Positions 6,507-16,229 of a stretch of DNA of 16,229 nt are shown one piece after another. The DNA is from Ettlia oleoabundans (lineage: Eukaryota > Chlorophyta > Chlorophyceae > Chlamydomonadales), in contig JAAMXP010003619.1 in assembly GCA_019693395.1 (NCBI GenBank), positions 1 through 16,229 of the forward strand, given 5' to 3'. The notes beneath the pieces are model-generated. The model was not told the DNA's origin, did no database searches, and saw only the letters and a program-made list of their open reading frames with translations. Numbering within the stretch: position 1 is the stretch's first letter; every line of letters starts with the position of its first letter. Both the position numbers and the translations under genes were made by a program.

Positions 6507-9248
6507 ATGCAGCTCAATCAGGCGCCCCCTTTGGGGATCAGGACATTGTGTGAGCTGCAATGTCGACTCGGTGAGTTGCTTCTGCTCCGCTGTAGAATGC
6601 GGAGTGTCCTCTGATCTGATCCCGTTCGTTCTAACCTTTTTTGGCTGCAGTTGCCGCGCCCGAAGGCGGCAGAAGCCTTCTGGTAAGTTTATTATAACTT
6701 GACCTGTTTGGTTGAGACCCCAGAGCCGCATGCTGCATCCTCAACCCTGATACGGGCTGTTTGCTTGCCCTGCATTGCAGCCGGGGCCCACATGCCCTGA
6801 TGGCGACCTCATCGCCGCCGCCCCTGTGGCACCAGTGGGCGCGGGTGGGTACAGCCCTGTTATAAAATGCCCCAGCGGGCAATGGCCCCCATCTTACACG
6901 GAAAATGAGGGCTTTTGGAGCAGCAATGGTCGTGCTGGCGGCTTTGTCAGCACAGGCATGCGCCCGCTGCTGCGGCAGCTTGTGCACAGTCTGCCGATTG
7001 TCGCCGCTGAGCGCTTGGAAGTGATGCTCGGAATACAGGCGGAGGCAGCACCCAACTCGCTGCTGTCATGGCATCCAAACCAGGCGTTGCTGGCAGCTGT
7101 GGACTGCAGCAAAAGCGTGCGGGTGTTTGATTATGCCGGGCACCTGCCGCTGCTGGGGCAGGGAGCGGCGAAGGCACCCTCGCCGCTGCAGCCCTCACTG
7201 GTGCTGCAACACGAGTTCCAGCAGCAGCCCTCAGCTATTGCATGGAGGCCACATGGCGGCAAGTGCCTGGCGGTGGGTGTCTTGCACGGTGTCTGCCTTT
7301 GGCACCTCGGCCGACCACCAGCTGGCAGCGGCTCACGGTGAGAGTGGGTTGTAGGAGACGATGCTGTACCCAAGACGAGGCCTTGAATACCTGCCAGCCG
7401 GCACCTCAGCAATTATGAGGCGCTTGCCAACATACACGTGGAAGCTTCTTACCAGCCAGCTGCACGCGCCCGCCGCATCTGCATTGGCTACTGCCGCGTT
7501 CACAACACGATGCATGCAGCTGCATGTCACATTTGTGCCCCTCCTGGCCCTGACTCCCAACTTCCTCGCCTGTTTGCAAGTCGTGGAGCACCCCATACTG
7601 CCTATGCCTGCCCCCCTGCTTGCCGCACAGGTCTGACAGCAGCGCCTGGATGACTTGGCTGAATGCACCGGCGGCTGGGCCTATGCTGACTCTGGCATGG
7701 CACCCACAGGTGTGTGGCACAAGTGACAGCAATGCTGGTGGTTTTGACTTGGCGTGCAACACTGATAGCCTATATCATAGAGGAGGAGTGGGTCTGCCGC
7801 TGCTTTCTTGCGGGCCCTCTGACCCTGGCTTGGTTGCCCCTTTGACGCAGTCGTTAAGCAGGCGGTTGCGGCAACACAGTGCCACTCGTGCCAAGGCTAC
7901 TGTAGCGCCTGCCTGTTCTCTCACTCTGCAGGGTCACCTGCTGGCAGCTGCCTGCCCAAGCTCCTCTGCTGGCTTCTTTGTGTGGGATGTGGCCACAGGC
8001 ACCTCAACCCCCATTTCGGTAAGGGTCATAGCATCGAGGATGGCAGGTAGGCTGTCAGGGCTACATGGGCTGCATCCCTGCTGTATTCCATGCACAACCT
8101 GCCAAACCTGCTGTGCACGCTGTTCACATCATAGTTGTTTGTGGCAGTGTGGACCAACGTACATTCCATCTGCTGCGAAGCTCTGGTGCCTCAGGGTGGC
8201 ACACTGCATCAGCTGGCCATACATGCAGGCTGACCCGCTCGGTCCGGCTGTGTCTCCTTTGCGCACTCCCCGGCTGCAGGCGGGCCCCGAGGCTGTGACT
8301 CTACTGCGCTGGTCGCCCTGCGGCACCTACCTGTTGGCTGTGCACCCTGGTGGCAGCTTCCACATCTGGCAGACGCAAACCTGGTGGTCCCAGCGCTGGG
8401 CAGCAGCGCACAGTGGCGGCAGTGGCATAGGCAGCACCATTGACGGCGGGGAGGTTGTGAACGCTTGCTGGGGCCCCGACTGCCGCTCCCTGGTTCTGGC
8501 TTATCAGCGCTCTCCGCAGCTGGTGTCTCTGCACTTCACCTCACAGCCGCCCTCACTGCAGGCACAGCTGCTGCCCCTGCCACTGACGGAGCTTGCTACC
8601 ACAGGTGATGCAGCGTGGCTGTGGTGGGCCATGAGTGCTGGCTGGTTTCAGTTGCGCATGTTACGCTGTGATTGACGGCTGGGGCAGTGGAAATTGGCAC
8701 ACAACGGTGGCGCCGTGGAGCCTCAGTTGCTCACTCACTGCCCCAGGGCGGTCGGCGCCCGCTTCTGAAACGCAGGTTCCAGCAGCCACGGAGCTGATCA
8801 ATCATGCGGCAGCCTGATTCAGGCAATGGCCTGGGACGCCAAGGCTCAGCGCCTGGCAGTGGCAGTGGGGGGCACGCACCCTGCAACTGGCTGCGTTGCA
8901 CTCTATGACACACGCTGCGACCCCATCCTCTCAGCCCGTTTCATCGGTTTCATGCGACTTGGGCCCCTGCAGCCCACAGCTGCAGGTGGCCCACGTGCAG
9001 CCAGCACTTCTGAGGCTGGCTGGGATGAGATTCAGCCTGAGGAGGTGGCTGAGGCGGCAGGTGCCACAGCCGGGACTAGCAGTGCAGTTGCAAGCCCGGC
9101 AATGTCGGCACCTCCTGCCCAGCGTGATGCTGCCAGCGTCAGCCACCGGCCCCAGCTGGCCTTCCTGCCAGGCTTTGCGCAGGGTGCAGTGCTCGCGGCG
9201 CGGTACGGGGACCACGTTGCCGCAGTACCGCTCTATTTTGCTGCTTAA
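6507..9248 (+). CDS. nucleoporin ALADIN (WD-repeat protein)
   Basis: Component of the cytoplasmic/membrane side of the nuclear pore complex; human AAAS is the homologue mutated in triple-A syndrome. Seven exons: 6507-6570, 6651-6682, 6781-7337, 7631-7709, 7932-8018, 8280-8604, 8776-9248. They sum to 1617 nt, 538 codons plus TAA, with consistent phases; human ALADIN is of similar size. The N-terminus PPLGIRTLCELQCRL (7-21) matches the conserved ALADIN start, which supports the ATG at 6507. WD-type blades include LSWHPNQ (about 128), IAWRPHGGKCLAV (about 186), LAWHPQ...FFVWDVATGTSTPI (about 239-272), LLRWSPCGTYLLAV...FHIWQTQTW (about 280-308), NACWGPDCRSLVL and MAWDAKAQRLAVAV...VALYDTR. FTSQPPSLQAQLLPLPLTEL is strongly plant-ALADIN-like. 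An Ala/Ser/Glu-rich insert of about 55 residues follows GFMRLGPLQP before the last conserved segment and PLYFAA end. It lies head-to-tail with the methyltransferase and converges with the kinase gene. Confidence 0.93.
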
Positions 9249-10230
9249 AGGTGTGTCATTACACTGTCCGGCTGGCCTGCTGCACAAAGTTGCCTTCACC
9301 AGAAGATATTTGCACAGCACATAATGAAGTGACTCGATGCAAGCGTCCTGCGCCTGCTCCAGTTTCTGGTGCCTTACAATGCATGCGAAAGGCAGGCAGC
9401 TGCAGCCCAAAGCCTTGCACGCTGCGCGTGGATGCCCAATGGGTAACACAAGCGCCAGGAGCCGGAGAGCAGCCTCAAGGGCAGATGGTGGGTTGAGCCT
9501 GCTGGAAATCGATGCACCCCTTGGGCGCTGCCCCCGCGGGGCAACAGGGGCAGGGCAAGAGGGCAGCAATGTTGAGAGGGGCAGAATAAGCAGGGCGCAG
9601 TGACCAACCACAGGGCGCTAGGAAAGAGCGTGAAATACAATTGTAGCAGAACAAGGTTGCTCAACACAAGAGGCTCGTGGAAGCTTGCCAAGGTGAAGGA
9701 ATATTGGTGCGCCCGGTGTCGCAGGGCGCAAGCAGCCCTGGCAGGGGCACTGCTGCGTGCGCAGAAAGACAGGCAAAATGGATGTGTTGCGCATCAGGTA
9801 TTGACGGCGAACATCGGCACAGGTGCACGCAGCGAGGTATGCAGTGAGCTTCAGGGATGGTGTGGAGGGTGGTGAAGTGGAAGTTCACGAAACGACAAAG
9901 GGCGAAAAGTAAAAGCGGGGGACAAGATAAGGGTTTGGGGTAACGGCACGCCAGACGTGATGCTGAGATTGCCGGCGGGACAGCCAGCAGTCAGTGGGTC
10001 AGCATTGAGCGCCGGCTGACAGCGCTGCCAGCCGCTGTCCAGCCCCGGGCTGCCATCATCGCCCGATCATGCTTGCCATCCACAACAAGTGCTGCTTCCG
10101 CTCAATCCCCATGCCTGCATCAATCTATATCGCTTGCTGCAAGCGCTGCGCTGTGCCACCTAGTGTCCACTGCTAGCCATCCCAGCTACAACCTGATGAG
10201 TGGGCAAGCGTGTATGTGTGTGTGCGTGCC
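9249..10230. other. convergent intergenic region (3' flanks of ALADIN and SnRK2)
   Basis: Nearly 1 kb lies between the two stop codons of convergent genes, so it should contain both 3' UTRs and their polyadenylation sites. Open frames in it are short, mutually overlapping and show no recognisable domain. It is rich in GGGC/GCCC segments. Two inverted repeats are visible: TGCCCC (9529-9534) with GGGGCA (9538-9543), and CGGCTG (10013-10018) with CAGCCG (10029-10034). Confidence 0.5.
9529..9543. repeat. GC-rich inverted repeat in convergent intergenic region
   Basis: TGCCCC (9529-9534) and GGGGCA (9538-9543) flank a 3-nt loop, about 280 nt after the ALADIN stop. It could fold as a stable hairpin in the 3' UTR of ALADIN; no function can be assigned. 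Confidence 0.5.
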
Positions 10231-13200
10231 TCACTCCACCAGCTCCTCGTCCATGAGATCACCATCCATGTAGTCCTCCTCGTTGAAGTCACGCACAGCG
10301 GGCTGCACGTACAAATGAAGCAAACCGACGGCAAGGGGTGGGAAGCAGGAGACGCAAGGGGTGGAAAGAACAGAGGCCAGGAACTGCAAAGGGTGAGGAG
10401 AAGAAGGCACGCAAACAAGCTGCAAGGCCAGCAACATCCTTGGAAGCTATCTACTTGAGGGTAAGGGGACGCAGATGAGGGTGGCAGACAAGGAGCAGGC
10501 AGTAGAAATTCTATCTTGATGGAGCACACGCCAGACTTTGCATCGAAGGTGGACAAAGCTGGTTGGGTGCACAGCCCTATGGCCATTGCCAGCCTGGTAA
10601 CCCTTCCCTTTTTTCTGAGCCAAAGCAACACTGCCCAGCGCCCTACCGGCGGCGCCTGCGCTTTTGTGCGTGCATCGTTCACAATTCTTCGAATGTCTTC
10701 CACCGTCTGCACAGGAGTGGGGGTGGCCTCCTTCATGGCTATGCCGCCATCCTGCAAGCAGGCAGGCATGCTGGGTTGTTTGGTTGGTGAAAGCAATAAG
10801 CAGCGGAGGGCGCTTACCAGGAAGGGCGGTTACCGGGCAGGAGGCTTGCGGCATTATGCAGTGTGTGTGGGGGGGTGGGGGTGGGGCGCGCGCGCGCGCA
10901 CAACCGTGCAATGCGCCCACCACTGCGCCAATTACTAGTCATTGGCCCTTGTTAGTAAGGGAAACAGAGGACAACCCCAGCCCATCCTACCTTGAGCTCC
11001 TCCGGCAGGTTGCGTAGGAACCATGGATGCTGCTTGATCTGCCCAATGCTGATGCGCTGCGCTGGGTTGGCCACAAAGATGCGGGAAATGAGATCCAGGC
11101 ACTCGCGGGACAGGTGCAGGCTGGAGGGGAAGGAGTACTTCACGCTCATGATGCGCTGCAGGACAGGGTAGGCGGCATGGTGGCAGGTAGCAGTGAGCGA
11201 CGGCCGTGGTGGTGGTGGTGGTGTGTGTGTGTGTGTGTGGGGGGGGTCCCGCGCAAGGGTACACCCAGGAGCCCCCATAGTCCAGGGCATGCACGACCCT
11301 GACACGTTCAACCCACTGACTTTCGAAGAGCTGTGTCCAAATGCTGCCGTGCCGCAATGCTGCGTACCCACGTGCTGCATGTTCGTCAAGTGGGGTTGCA
11401 TCTGCTGGCTCTTCCACCGCCTGCCCTAAACTTGCAAGGCACGTGTCAAGCGGTCACACCTGTATGGTTTTTCGAAAGTTGCGAGGGTCGGATGGGTCCT
11501 CAAATGGGTACGCGCCCACCAGCATCACATACAGGGTCACGCCGCAGCTCCACACATCCGCAATTTCGCCATCGTACTGCTTGCGTGACAGAACCTGCTG
11601 GGGCATTACAGAGGACGGCTCAGCACCTTACTGGCAGGTGGTGGGCTGGAAGCAAGGACGAACTGCCAATTTTGAGTGGGGACATGCTACTGCATGCGGC
11701 AAGCAGTTTAGCTGGAACTCAGCTACTGCAGACAGGGCAGCCCCTGGCAATCTGTGGTTTTGCATCGGAAACCTGCAGACTGACTCACTTCTGGCGCAAT
11801 GTATGCTGGCGTGCCTACTGTTGACTTGGGCTGCGAGTCAAACACGGCCGACTGCAGGTGGGCAGGCAAGGAGGGAGCACAGCTGGAAAGCGTGCGTCTG
11901 CAAAAGAGTGATATCACCGGCACCAACAACACCAACCAGAGACAAGCTGCCATGTGACTACAGCTGAGCCTGCGCCATGGCATCATAACCACATATTCTG
12001 GTCATAACAACATACTCTGGCAGTGGTCCACGGTTCCCACACCCTTGGTTAAGCAATCCACTGAAAAAGGCCGCAATATCCCGCAAAGCATCCCCCCATC
12101 AACACGGTTGCCAGCCGCACCTTGCTGTACCCAAAGTCGCATATTTTTAGCCGCGGCGCCGGCCGCCCATCCAGCAGCGTGTTCTCAAGCTTCAAGTCAC
12201 GATGGCACACACCCTGCAACGCCAGCAAAGCACGTCATGCAATGCGGAGCCAACCAGTTGGTTGGCGGCGATGAAGGCTGTGCGCCGCCTGCATTGCCTC
12301 CGTCCAACACTTGGCAGGCCCCCGACTGCACCTGTGACTCCACTGTGTCTCTGCCTGTCAGCATGCATCCCACTGGCGCACCTCTCTGTGGCACCAGGCC
12401 ACCCCCGATATGAGCTGCTGGAAGAAGTAACGCGCCTCATCTTCGCTGAACCGGTTGGCCTTGACAATGCGGTCAAAGAGCTCGCCTCCGCTGGCATATT
12501 CCATGGCTATCCCCAGGTGGGTGCTGGTCAAGAACACCTGCAATGCGGCGAGACGCAAACATGGATGCAGCATGTAGCCAGGTGCATGCTAGCAGTTGGG
12601 CCAGGAAGGGTAGCCCAGCCAACGCAGCCAGCTGGCACTCGGTCCGAAAGGCAAACAACGTAAACAAGGAACTCAAAATCGTACCAGCATACCAGCAAAT
12701 AGATTCAGCTGAGTTGCATGCAGAGGCTGCTGCAGGCATCGACAGCAAGGCTGAAACAGTGGGGGATGGCAGGCAAGAGGGACAAAGATATATTCACTGC
12801 CCGCACCTCCCTAAACCGCACAATGTTGGGGTGGCCAGACAACATGCGGTGGTTGATGATTTCCCGCTCTACATTTTTATCGATCTGCATGCAGCAGGAA
12901 CGACATAGCAAGCAGCATACAGCTATGTTAAACCATGCACGGCGGGTGGCGGCGTCAGTGTCACGGCCGCGGTGTGGCATCAGGCCAACACCCTCATGGA
13001 CGTCCCCCCCCTGCGCACCTTTTCTCCCCGCTCAATGAACTTCACCGCCACCAGCTCCCCTGTGTCCTTGGCGCGACACAGCTTCGCCACCCCGAAGTTG
13101 CCGCTGCCTATGTCGCGAATCTGCACAGCCGGTGAGTGATCGCGGCTTGTACGGGCGGCAATGGCCAGGAAGGGCGTCTCTGCAGCCCCACCCGCCTGCA

Positions 13201-13259
13201 ACTCCTGAAGACGGTGGCCCGCCGCTACGCACCAGCTCATATCGTGTTCCTATGTCCAT
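10231..13259 (-). CDS. SnRK2-type serine/threonine protein kinase
   Basis: Plant-lineage Snf1-related kinase of subfamily 2, acting in osmotic-stress signalling and, in land plants, ABA signalling. Ten exons in transcript order: 13259-13233, 13120-13019, 12884-12807, 12537-12382, 12213-12121, 11851-11789, 11594-11460, 11155-10991, 10751-10647, 10302-10231. They total 996 nt, 331 codons plus TGA. Features by residue: start MDIGTRYEL; glycine loop GSGNFG (14-19); ATP-binding Lys36 in VAVKF; helix-C Glu51; HRDLKLEN (125-132); DFG (147-149); activation segment [17 protein letters not shown] (157-173) with the serines phosphorylated in plant SnRK2s; [33 protein letters not shown]. Outside the kinase fold are the SnRK2 box [16 protein letters not shown] (about 288-303) and an acidic tail [17 protein letters not shown]. 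All catalytic residues are present, so an active enzyme is expected. Every intron is in phase 0. The start follows from homology to the short MD-RYEL N-terminus of plant SnRK2s. Confidence 0.95.
10861..10902 (+). repeat. composite GT / G-tract / CG simple repeat in SnRK2 intron
   Basis: Within the intron 10752-10990: (GT)4 from 10861, G-runs of 7, 5 and 4 separated by single T (10869-10886), then an alternating CG run to 10899 continuing into CACA. The G-runs could form a G-quadruplex and the CG run is a Z-DNA-prone alternating purine-pyrimidine tract. In the minus-strand transcript the same stretch reads as C-runs and CA. Confidence 0.85.
11206..11246 (+). repeat. GTG / GT / G8 simple repeat in SnRK2 intron
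   Basis: Five GTG units (11206-11220), nine GT units (11221-11238) and a run of eight G (11239-11246) lie in the intron 11156-11459, roughly 50-90 nt upstream of its 3' splice site in transcript order. In the kinase pre-mRNA it reads C8, (CA)n, (CAC)n. Composition resembles the repeat in the next intron of the same gene. Confidence 0.9.
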
Positions 13260-13690
13260 GGCTGCTGTGATGGCTGTCCAGCGTTGGTGGGTCCTCCAGG
13301 GCCTGGAAGGCCCACCGGCGAGCCTCAAGTCACTGTTCGCTGGCCGTGCGGAAGGCGGGCTGGGTTCTAGTAAGGCCACAGCCACGTGACGAACATAGGA
13401 AGATGAAGAATCAGGCGATGCACGCGATTAGGTGTCTAGACAAGCGTGGCCCGTTGCAACCAGTAAGCGCCGTCAGCGCGCTATGCTCGACCGCCGTAGC
13501 AGGATGCCCTTCTGCTCAAGGTGCGTTCTTACCAAGAGGTTTGCACAGATTACCCTAAAGATTTTGACAAATTGATGTTTCAACTGCTTGGCATCATGGG
13601 CAGCTGCTACCGTGCCCGTCAGCAGCAAAGCGTGGAACGTTGAAGCGGGAAACACTATAGAAGCAAGTCAAGGAGAATCAAATGTGTTGC
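13260..13690. other. intergenic, DSK2 3' end to SnRK2 start
   Basis: About 430 nt lie between the DSK2 stop and the SnRK2 ATG; both genes point left. It should contain the DSK2 3' UTR and the SnRK2 promoter and leader. An open frame extends upstream of the kinase ATG, but its sequence is Pro/Ser/Arg-rich and unlike any SnRK2 N-terminus. No other gene, repeat or RNA is seen. Confidence 0.45.
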
Positions 13691-16229
13691 CTAGAGCGCA
13701 GACAGAAGTCTCTCCACAGCGACATTCACGTTGCCACCTGCGGCCACCAAGGCCCTGATATTGGCCTCACGGTCAAAGAACCCCATGTCCTCCAGCTGCT
13801 GTAATTGCGACGCATAGGCCTCCTGTGGGTTGGAAGGCGGAGCCGGCGATGCGCCAAAGCCTCCAAGCCCTCCCAAACCACCACCGCCGCCACCCAACAT
13901 GCCCAACAGGGCACTGAAGTCGGGCATGCCAGCAGCACCTCCTGCGCCAGGAGGGCCACCTGCCCCAAGGGCACCACCCAGACCGCCCGGCATGTCGGGG
14001 ATTAGGCCGGTGTTGTGTAGCTGCTGCATGGCCTGCAGGGTGCAGGGTGCAGGGAGCAAAGTGCAGGGTGGACGAGCGAGAAAGGGTTACAAAGAAAAAT
14101 GAATTGATTTGGACAGCAAAACAGCAATCAGACAAACCATTGCAAACCAGCACACAGTAAAAACAACTCATTGCAGCTGGGACCCCGGCTCCTGCAATGC
14201 CGGCCTGCAGATGCCCAACACTAAGGCTGCACCCACCCAGGCCGAAGAACTGCCATGAATGCGTCCACGCACCTGCATCATCTGTTGCATGGCCTGCTGT
14301 GTACGCGGGTCCATCATGGCCTGCAGCCTCTCGGGATCGCTCATCATGCTGCGCATCTGTTCAGCTAGTGCAGGGTTGGTGCTCAAGGCGCTGCAGACCA
14401 GGGTCGAACAAGTAAAGCTTGCCAGGTAGGTAACATCAACCCTGACAGCTCAACAGAGGAACAAGGCACAGCTCCAGCTAAGCACAATGGCAGGCAGGAG
14501 AGCCACCATACACGTGACGAGGTGAAACGTGGGGTAGTGTGTTTGCCTTCACACTACCCTTCACGTCCGCAAACCCTTCGCAAACCAGAACAGGGTTGCA
14601 GTAACACAAGCAGCACATGCGGGATATGCAGGAATTGCAACCACCGCTCCTCACCTCTGGTACATGGGGTTTTGCTCCAGCATCGCCTGCATCTGCTGCT
14701 GGCCCTCAGGCGTGGCCAGCACGCTGGCCATCTGCTGCTGCATCATCTGCTGCATGCCCGGATCAGCTAGCATCTGCTGCATCGCCGTTTGCATTTCAGG
14801 ACTGCTCATCAGCTGCAGCATAGAACCCGCAGGGAAGGCTCCCAGTTTGATAACGTTCTGAAATGTGACCGGAGCGTGGAGAGAACAGTGGCTGCGCACA
14901 CAGGTTGAGAGGCAAAACCAACAGTTGCCGGGCTCACAATGTGCAATAAGGCGGCACAAGAACGGGTTCAAGTTGGTCCAGAAATTCTCAGTGCATCAAG
15001 CAGCAACTCGTGCAGAAGAACCCTTGCCGACCTGCTGCATAGCCGCCGGATCCATGCCCCCCAGGGCACCTAAGCCACCAAAACCAGTGCCAGATGCTGC
15101 TGCGCCTGGCGCTGTGTTGCCGCCCACGCCAGCTGCAGCCCATGGGTTGGGCAGCGGCGCCTCATTTGGCGCGCCTGCTGCCTGATGCGCGCTGTCACCT
15201 CCTGCTGCTGTCCCACTTTCTCCACCGCCTCCGCCGCCTGGCTGGAACAGAGCAGCGAACGGGTTGTCAGCTGCTGCACCTTCAGCCTCTTGCGCCTCGC
15301 TGCCCGCATCCTGCAGTGGCTGCATTCGCATGAGAGGCAATATACTACGTTCAGATGGTGCAAGCCAGGTGTGCTACATTCAGATGGTGCAAGCCAGGTG
15401 TGCTACGTTCAGATGGTGCAAGCAAGGTACGGCAGCACGCGTTGTTTCCACCATCTTCCCTGAACCACCCTTATCAGCCTAGCAGCACGCTGCAACCATG
15501 TCCGCCTGTGCATTTCTGTGCAGCCGAGCTGCCTTGTTTCCCTGCTGGCATCAGCTCATGCTACCTTCCACACTATCCTCCACAGTATTCTCCCACTGCT
15601 CTCCCCACACCTTCAACCACATACGCACCTGCATGGTTTCATGGAACTGGCGCAGCGCATCAAACCCCCCCGGCATCGACTCAATGTTGGACATGGCTCG
15701 GTCCATAGCCCGCACTTGCTCCCGCATCAGGGCCTGCGAGGACCGCACAGATAAGGAAGTGGCTGCTGGGGCTGGCAACAAGGGCCGTCAAGGGCATACC
15801 AAACCAAGCTTCTGCCCATTATCTACTGCGAGCCACCTATGCAAGCACTTACCGGGTTAGACATTACTTGCGACATCTGGCGGAGCGTGTCCGGGTCATT
15901 GAGCATGCGGGCCACCTGCAAGGAGCCAAGACCGAGGGAGCAAGGCTGTGAGATACCCTGCAACATTCCGTTGACACTACGCAGCTGGTAGGCATTGGGT
16001 GGAAAAAAGGGCAGAGCATGTGCGCTGCCGGCCACAGAGGCAGGAAACCAAGAGGCAAGCACAGTGATAACAAAGAAAAATGCCTAGTGTAGCAAGCGGC
16101 AGCAAGCCACATCCACCAGGGACAGCCTTGCCTCCGGATTTGCCTCCATCATCTGCCGCACTGCAGGGTTGGCTTGCAGCATGGTGCGAAGCAGCTCTGG
16201 GTTGCGCAGAAGTGCCTGCGGCGGCGGGT
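13691..16229 (-). CDS. ubiquilin/DSK2 ubiquitin receptor, 5' part outside window
   Basis: Shuttle factor that carries ubiquitinated proteins to the proteasome; cytosolic and nuclear. Exons in transcript order: 16215 (or further right) to 16117, 15915-15853, 15733-15629, 15310-15032, 14857-14655, 14390-14273, 14032-13691 (stop TAG). About 402 codons are visible with matching phases; one codon (Ser) is split between 14655 and 14390. Order of domains: first STI1-type region [20 protein letters not shown] to [23 protein letters not shown], a ubiquilin signature; [11 protein letters not shown] and a Gly/Ala-rich linker; second STI1 region rich in Met and Gln ([18 protein letters not shown] and following); a Gly/Pro/Ala linker; and a C-terminal UBA domain [20 protein letters not shown] with [12 protein letters not shown]. 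The N-terminal ubiquitin-like domain expected in the family must lie beyond the right edge. The CDS is therefore partial at its 5' end. Confidence 0.93.
14527..14566. repeat. 15-bp inverted repeat in DSK2 intron
   Basis: GGGTAGTGTG (14532-14541) is perfectly complementary to CACACTACCC (14550-14559) around an 8-nt loop. The stem extends with ACGTG (14527-14531) against CACGT (14562-14566) after a 2-nt bulge. It lies in the intron 14391-14654. It could be a small transposon relic or an intronic RNA hairpin; no terminal direct repeats were recognised. Confidence 0.75.
15345..15431 (-). repeat. three-copy 29-bp tandem repeat in DSK2 intron
   Basis: Three consecutive 29-nt units occur at 15345-15373, 15374-15402 and 15403-15431. 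The first two differ at one base; the third diverges in its last nine bases. They lie in the intron 15311-15628. On the transcript strand every unit contains CTGAAC or CTGAAT, resembling a branch-point consensus, and the nearest copy is about 40 nt upstream of the acceptor. A splicing role is only a guess. Confidence 0.9.

Noticed and set aside
8931..9611. 226-codon minus-strand open frame
   Set aside because: Mostly antisense to the last ALADIN exon, whose sense protein is clearly recognisable.
9600..9875. Small open frame in the convergent intergenic region
   Set aside because: No domain, no splice context and no similarity I recognise; overlapped by equally long frames on the other strand.
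13260..13385. N-terminal extension of the SnRK2 kinase from an upstream ATG
   Set aside because: The extra residues are Pro/Ser/Arg-rich and unlike SnRK2 N-termini, whereas MDIGTRYEL matches the family start.
10861..15431. CRISPR-like array or insertion sequence
   Set aside because: The repeats are simple-sequence or directly adjacent tandem units without spacers, and no transposase or Cas-like protein is present.

Overview
This is nuclear DNA from a plant-lineage eukaryote, most likely a green alga of the Chlorella/Coccomyxa kind (Trebouxiophyceae); the class-level guess is inference. The reasons are intron-dense protein genes with short GT-AG introns (about 80-340 nt), frequent TGCTGCAG-type acceptors, GC-rich third codon positions, and plant-type gene content. 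Most exon joins given below were checked by reading-frame arithmetic.

Left end (1-766): an RNA-gene region. Its centre is a tRNA-Arg(CCU) gene whose halves are in the wrong order. The 3' half (246-281) lies upstream of the 5' half (288-324), with 6 nt between them and oligo-T tracts downstream. The flanks can fold into a bulge-helix-bulge at the anticodon loop, so this has the architecture of a circularly permuted tRNA gene. Upstream of it are two copies of a 15-nt repeat, each opening a small hairpin.

767-6087 (+): a eukaryotic cytosine-C5 DNA methyltransferase of the MET1/chromomethylase class. Motifs I, IV, VI, VIII, IX and X were located across about ten exons. Two oddities stand out: the catalytic motif reads GPRCQ instead of GPPCQ, and one exon has one base too many relative to the homologous frame. 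The first part of the gene (767 to about 2270) is only tentatively modelled.

6507-9248 (+): a complete seven-exon gene for the WD-repeat nucleoporin ALADIN (538 codons, frame closed across all joins).

9249-10230: 3' flanks of two convergent genes, with small inverted repeats.

10231-13259 (-): a complete ten-exon SnRK2-type protein kinase (331 codons) with every intron in phase 0. Two adjacent introns carry long GT/G/CG simple repeats.

13691-16229 (-): the C-terminal part of a ubiquilin/DSK2 ubiquitin-receptor gene (about 402 codons visible), with STI1-type repeats and a UBA domain. Its N-terminal ubiquitin-like part lies beyond the right edge. Its introns hold a 15-bp hairpin and a three-copy 29-bp tandem repeat.

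The four protein genes are housekeeping or regulatory genes with no obvious joint pathway (DNA methylation, nuclear pore, stress kinase, proteasome shuttle). The least ordinary element is the permuted tRNA gene.
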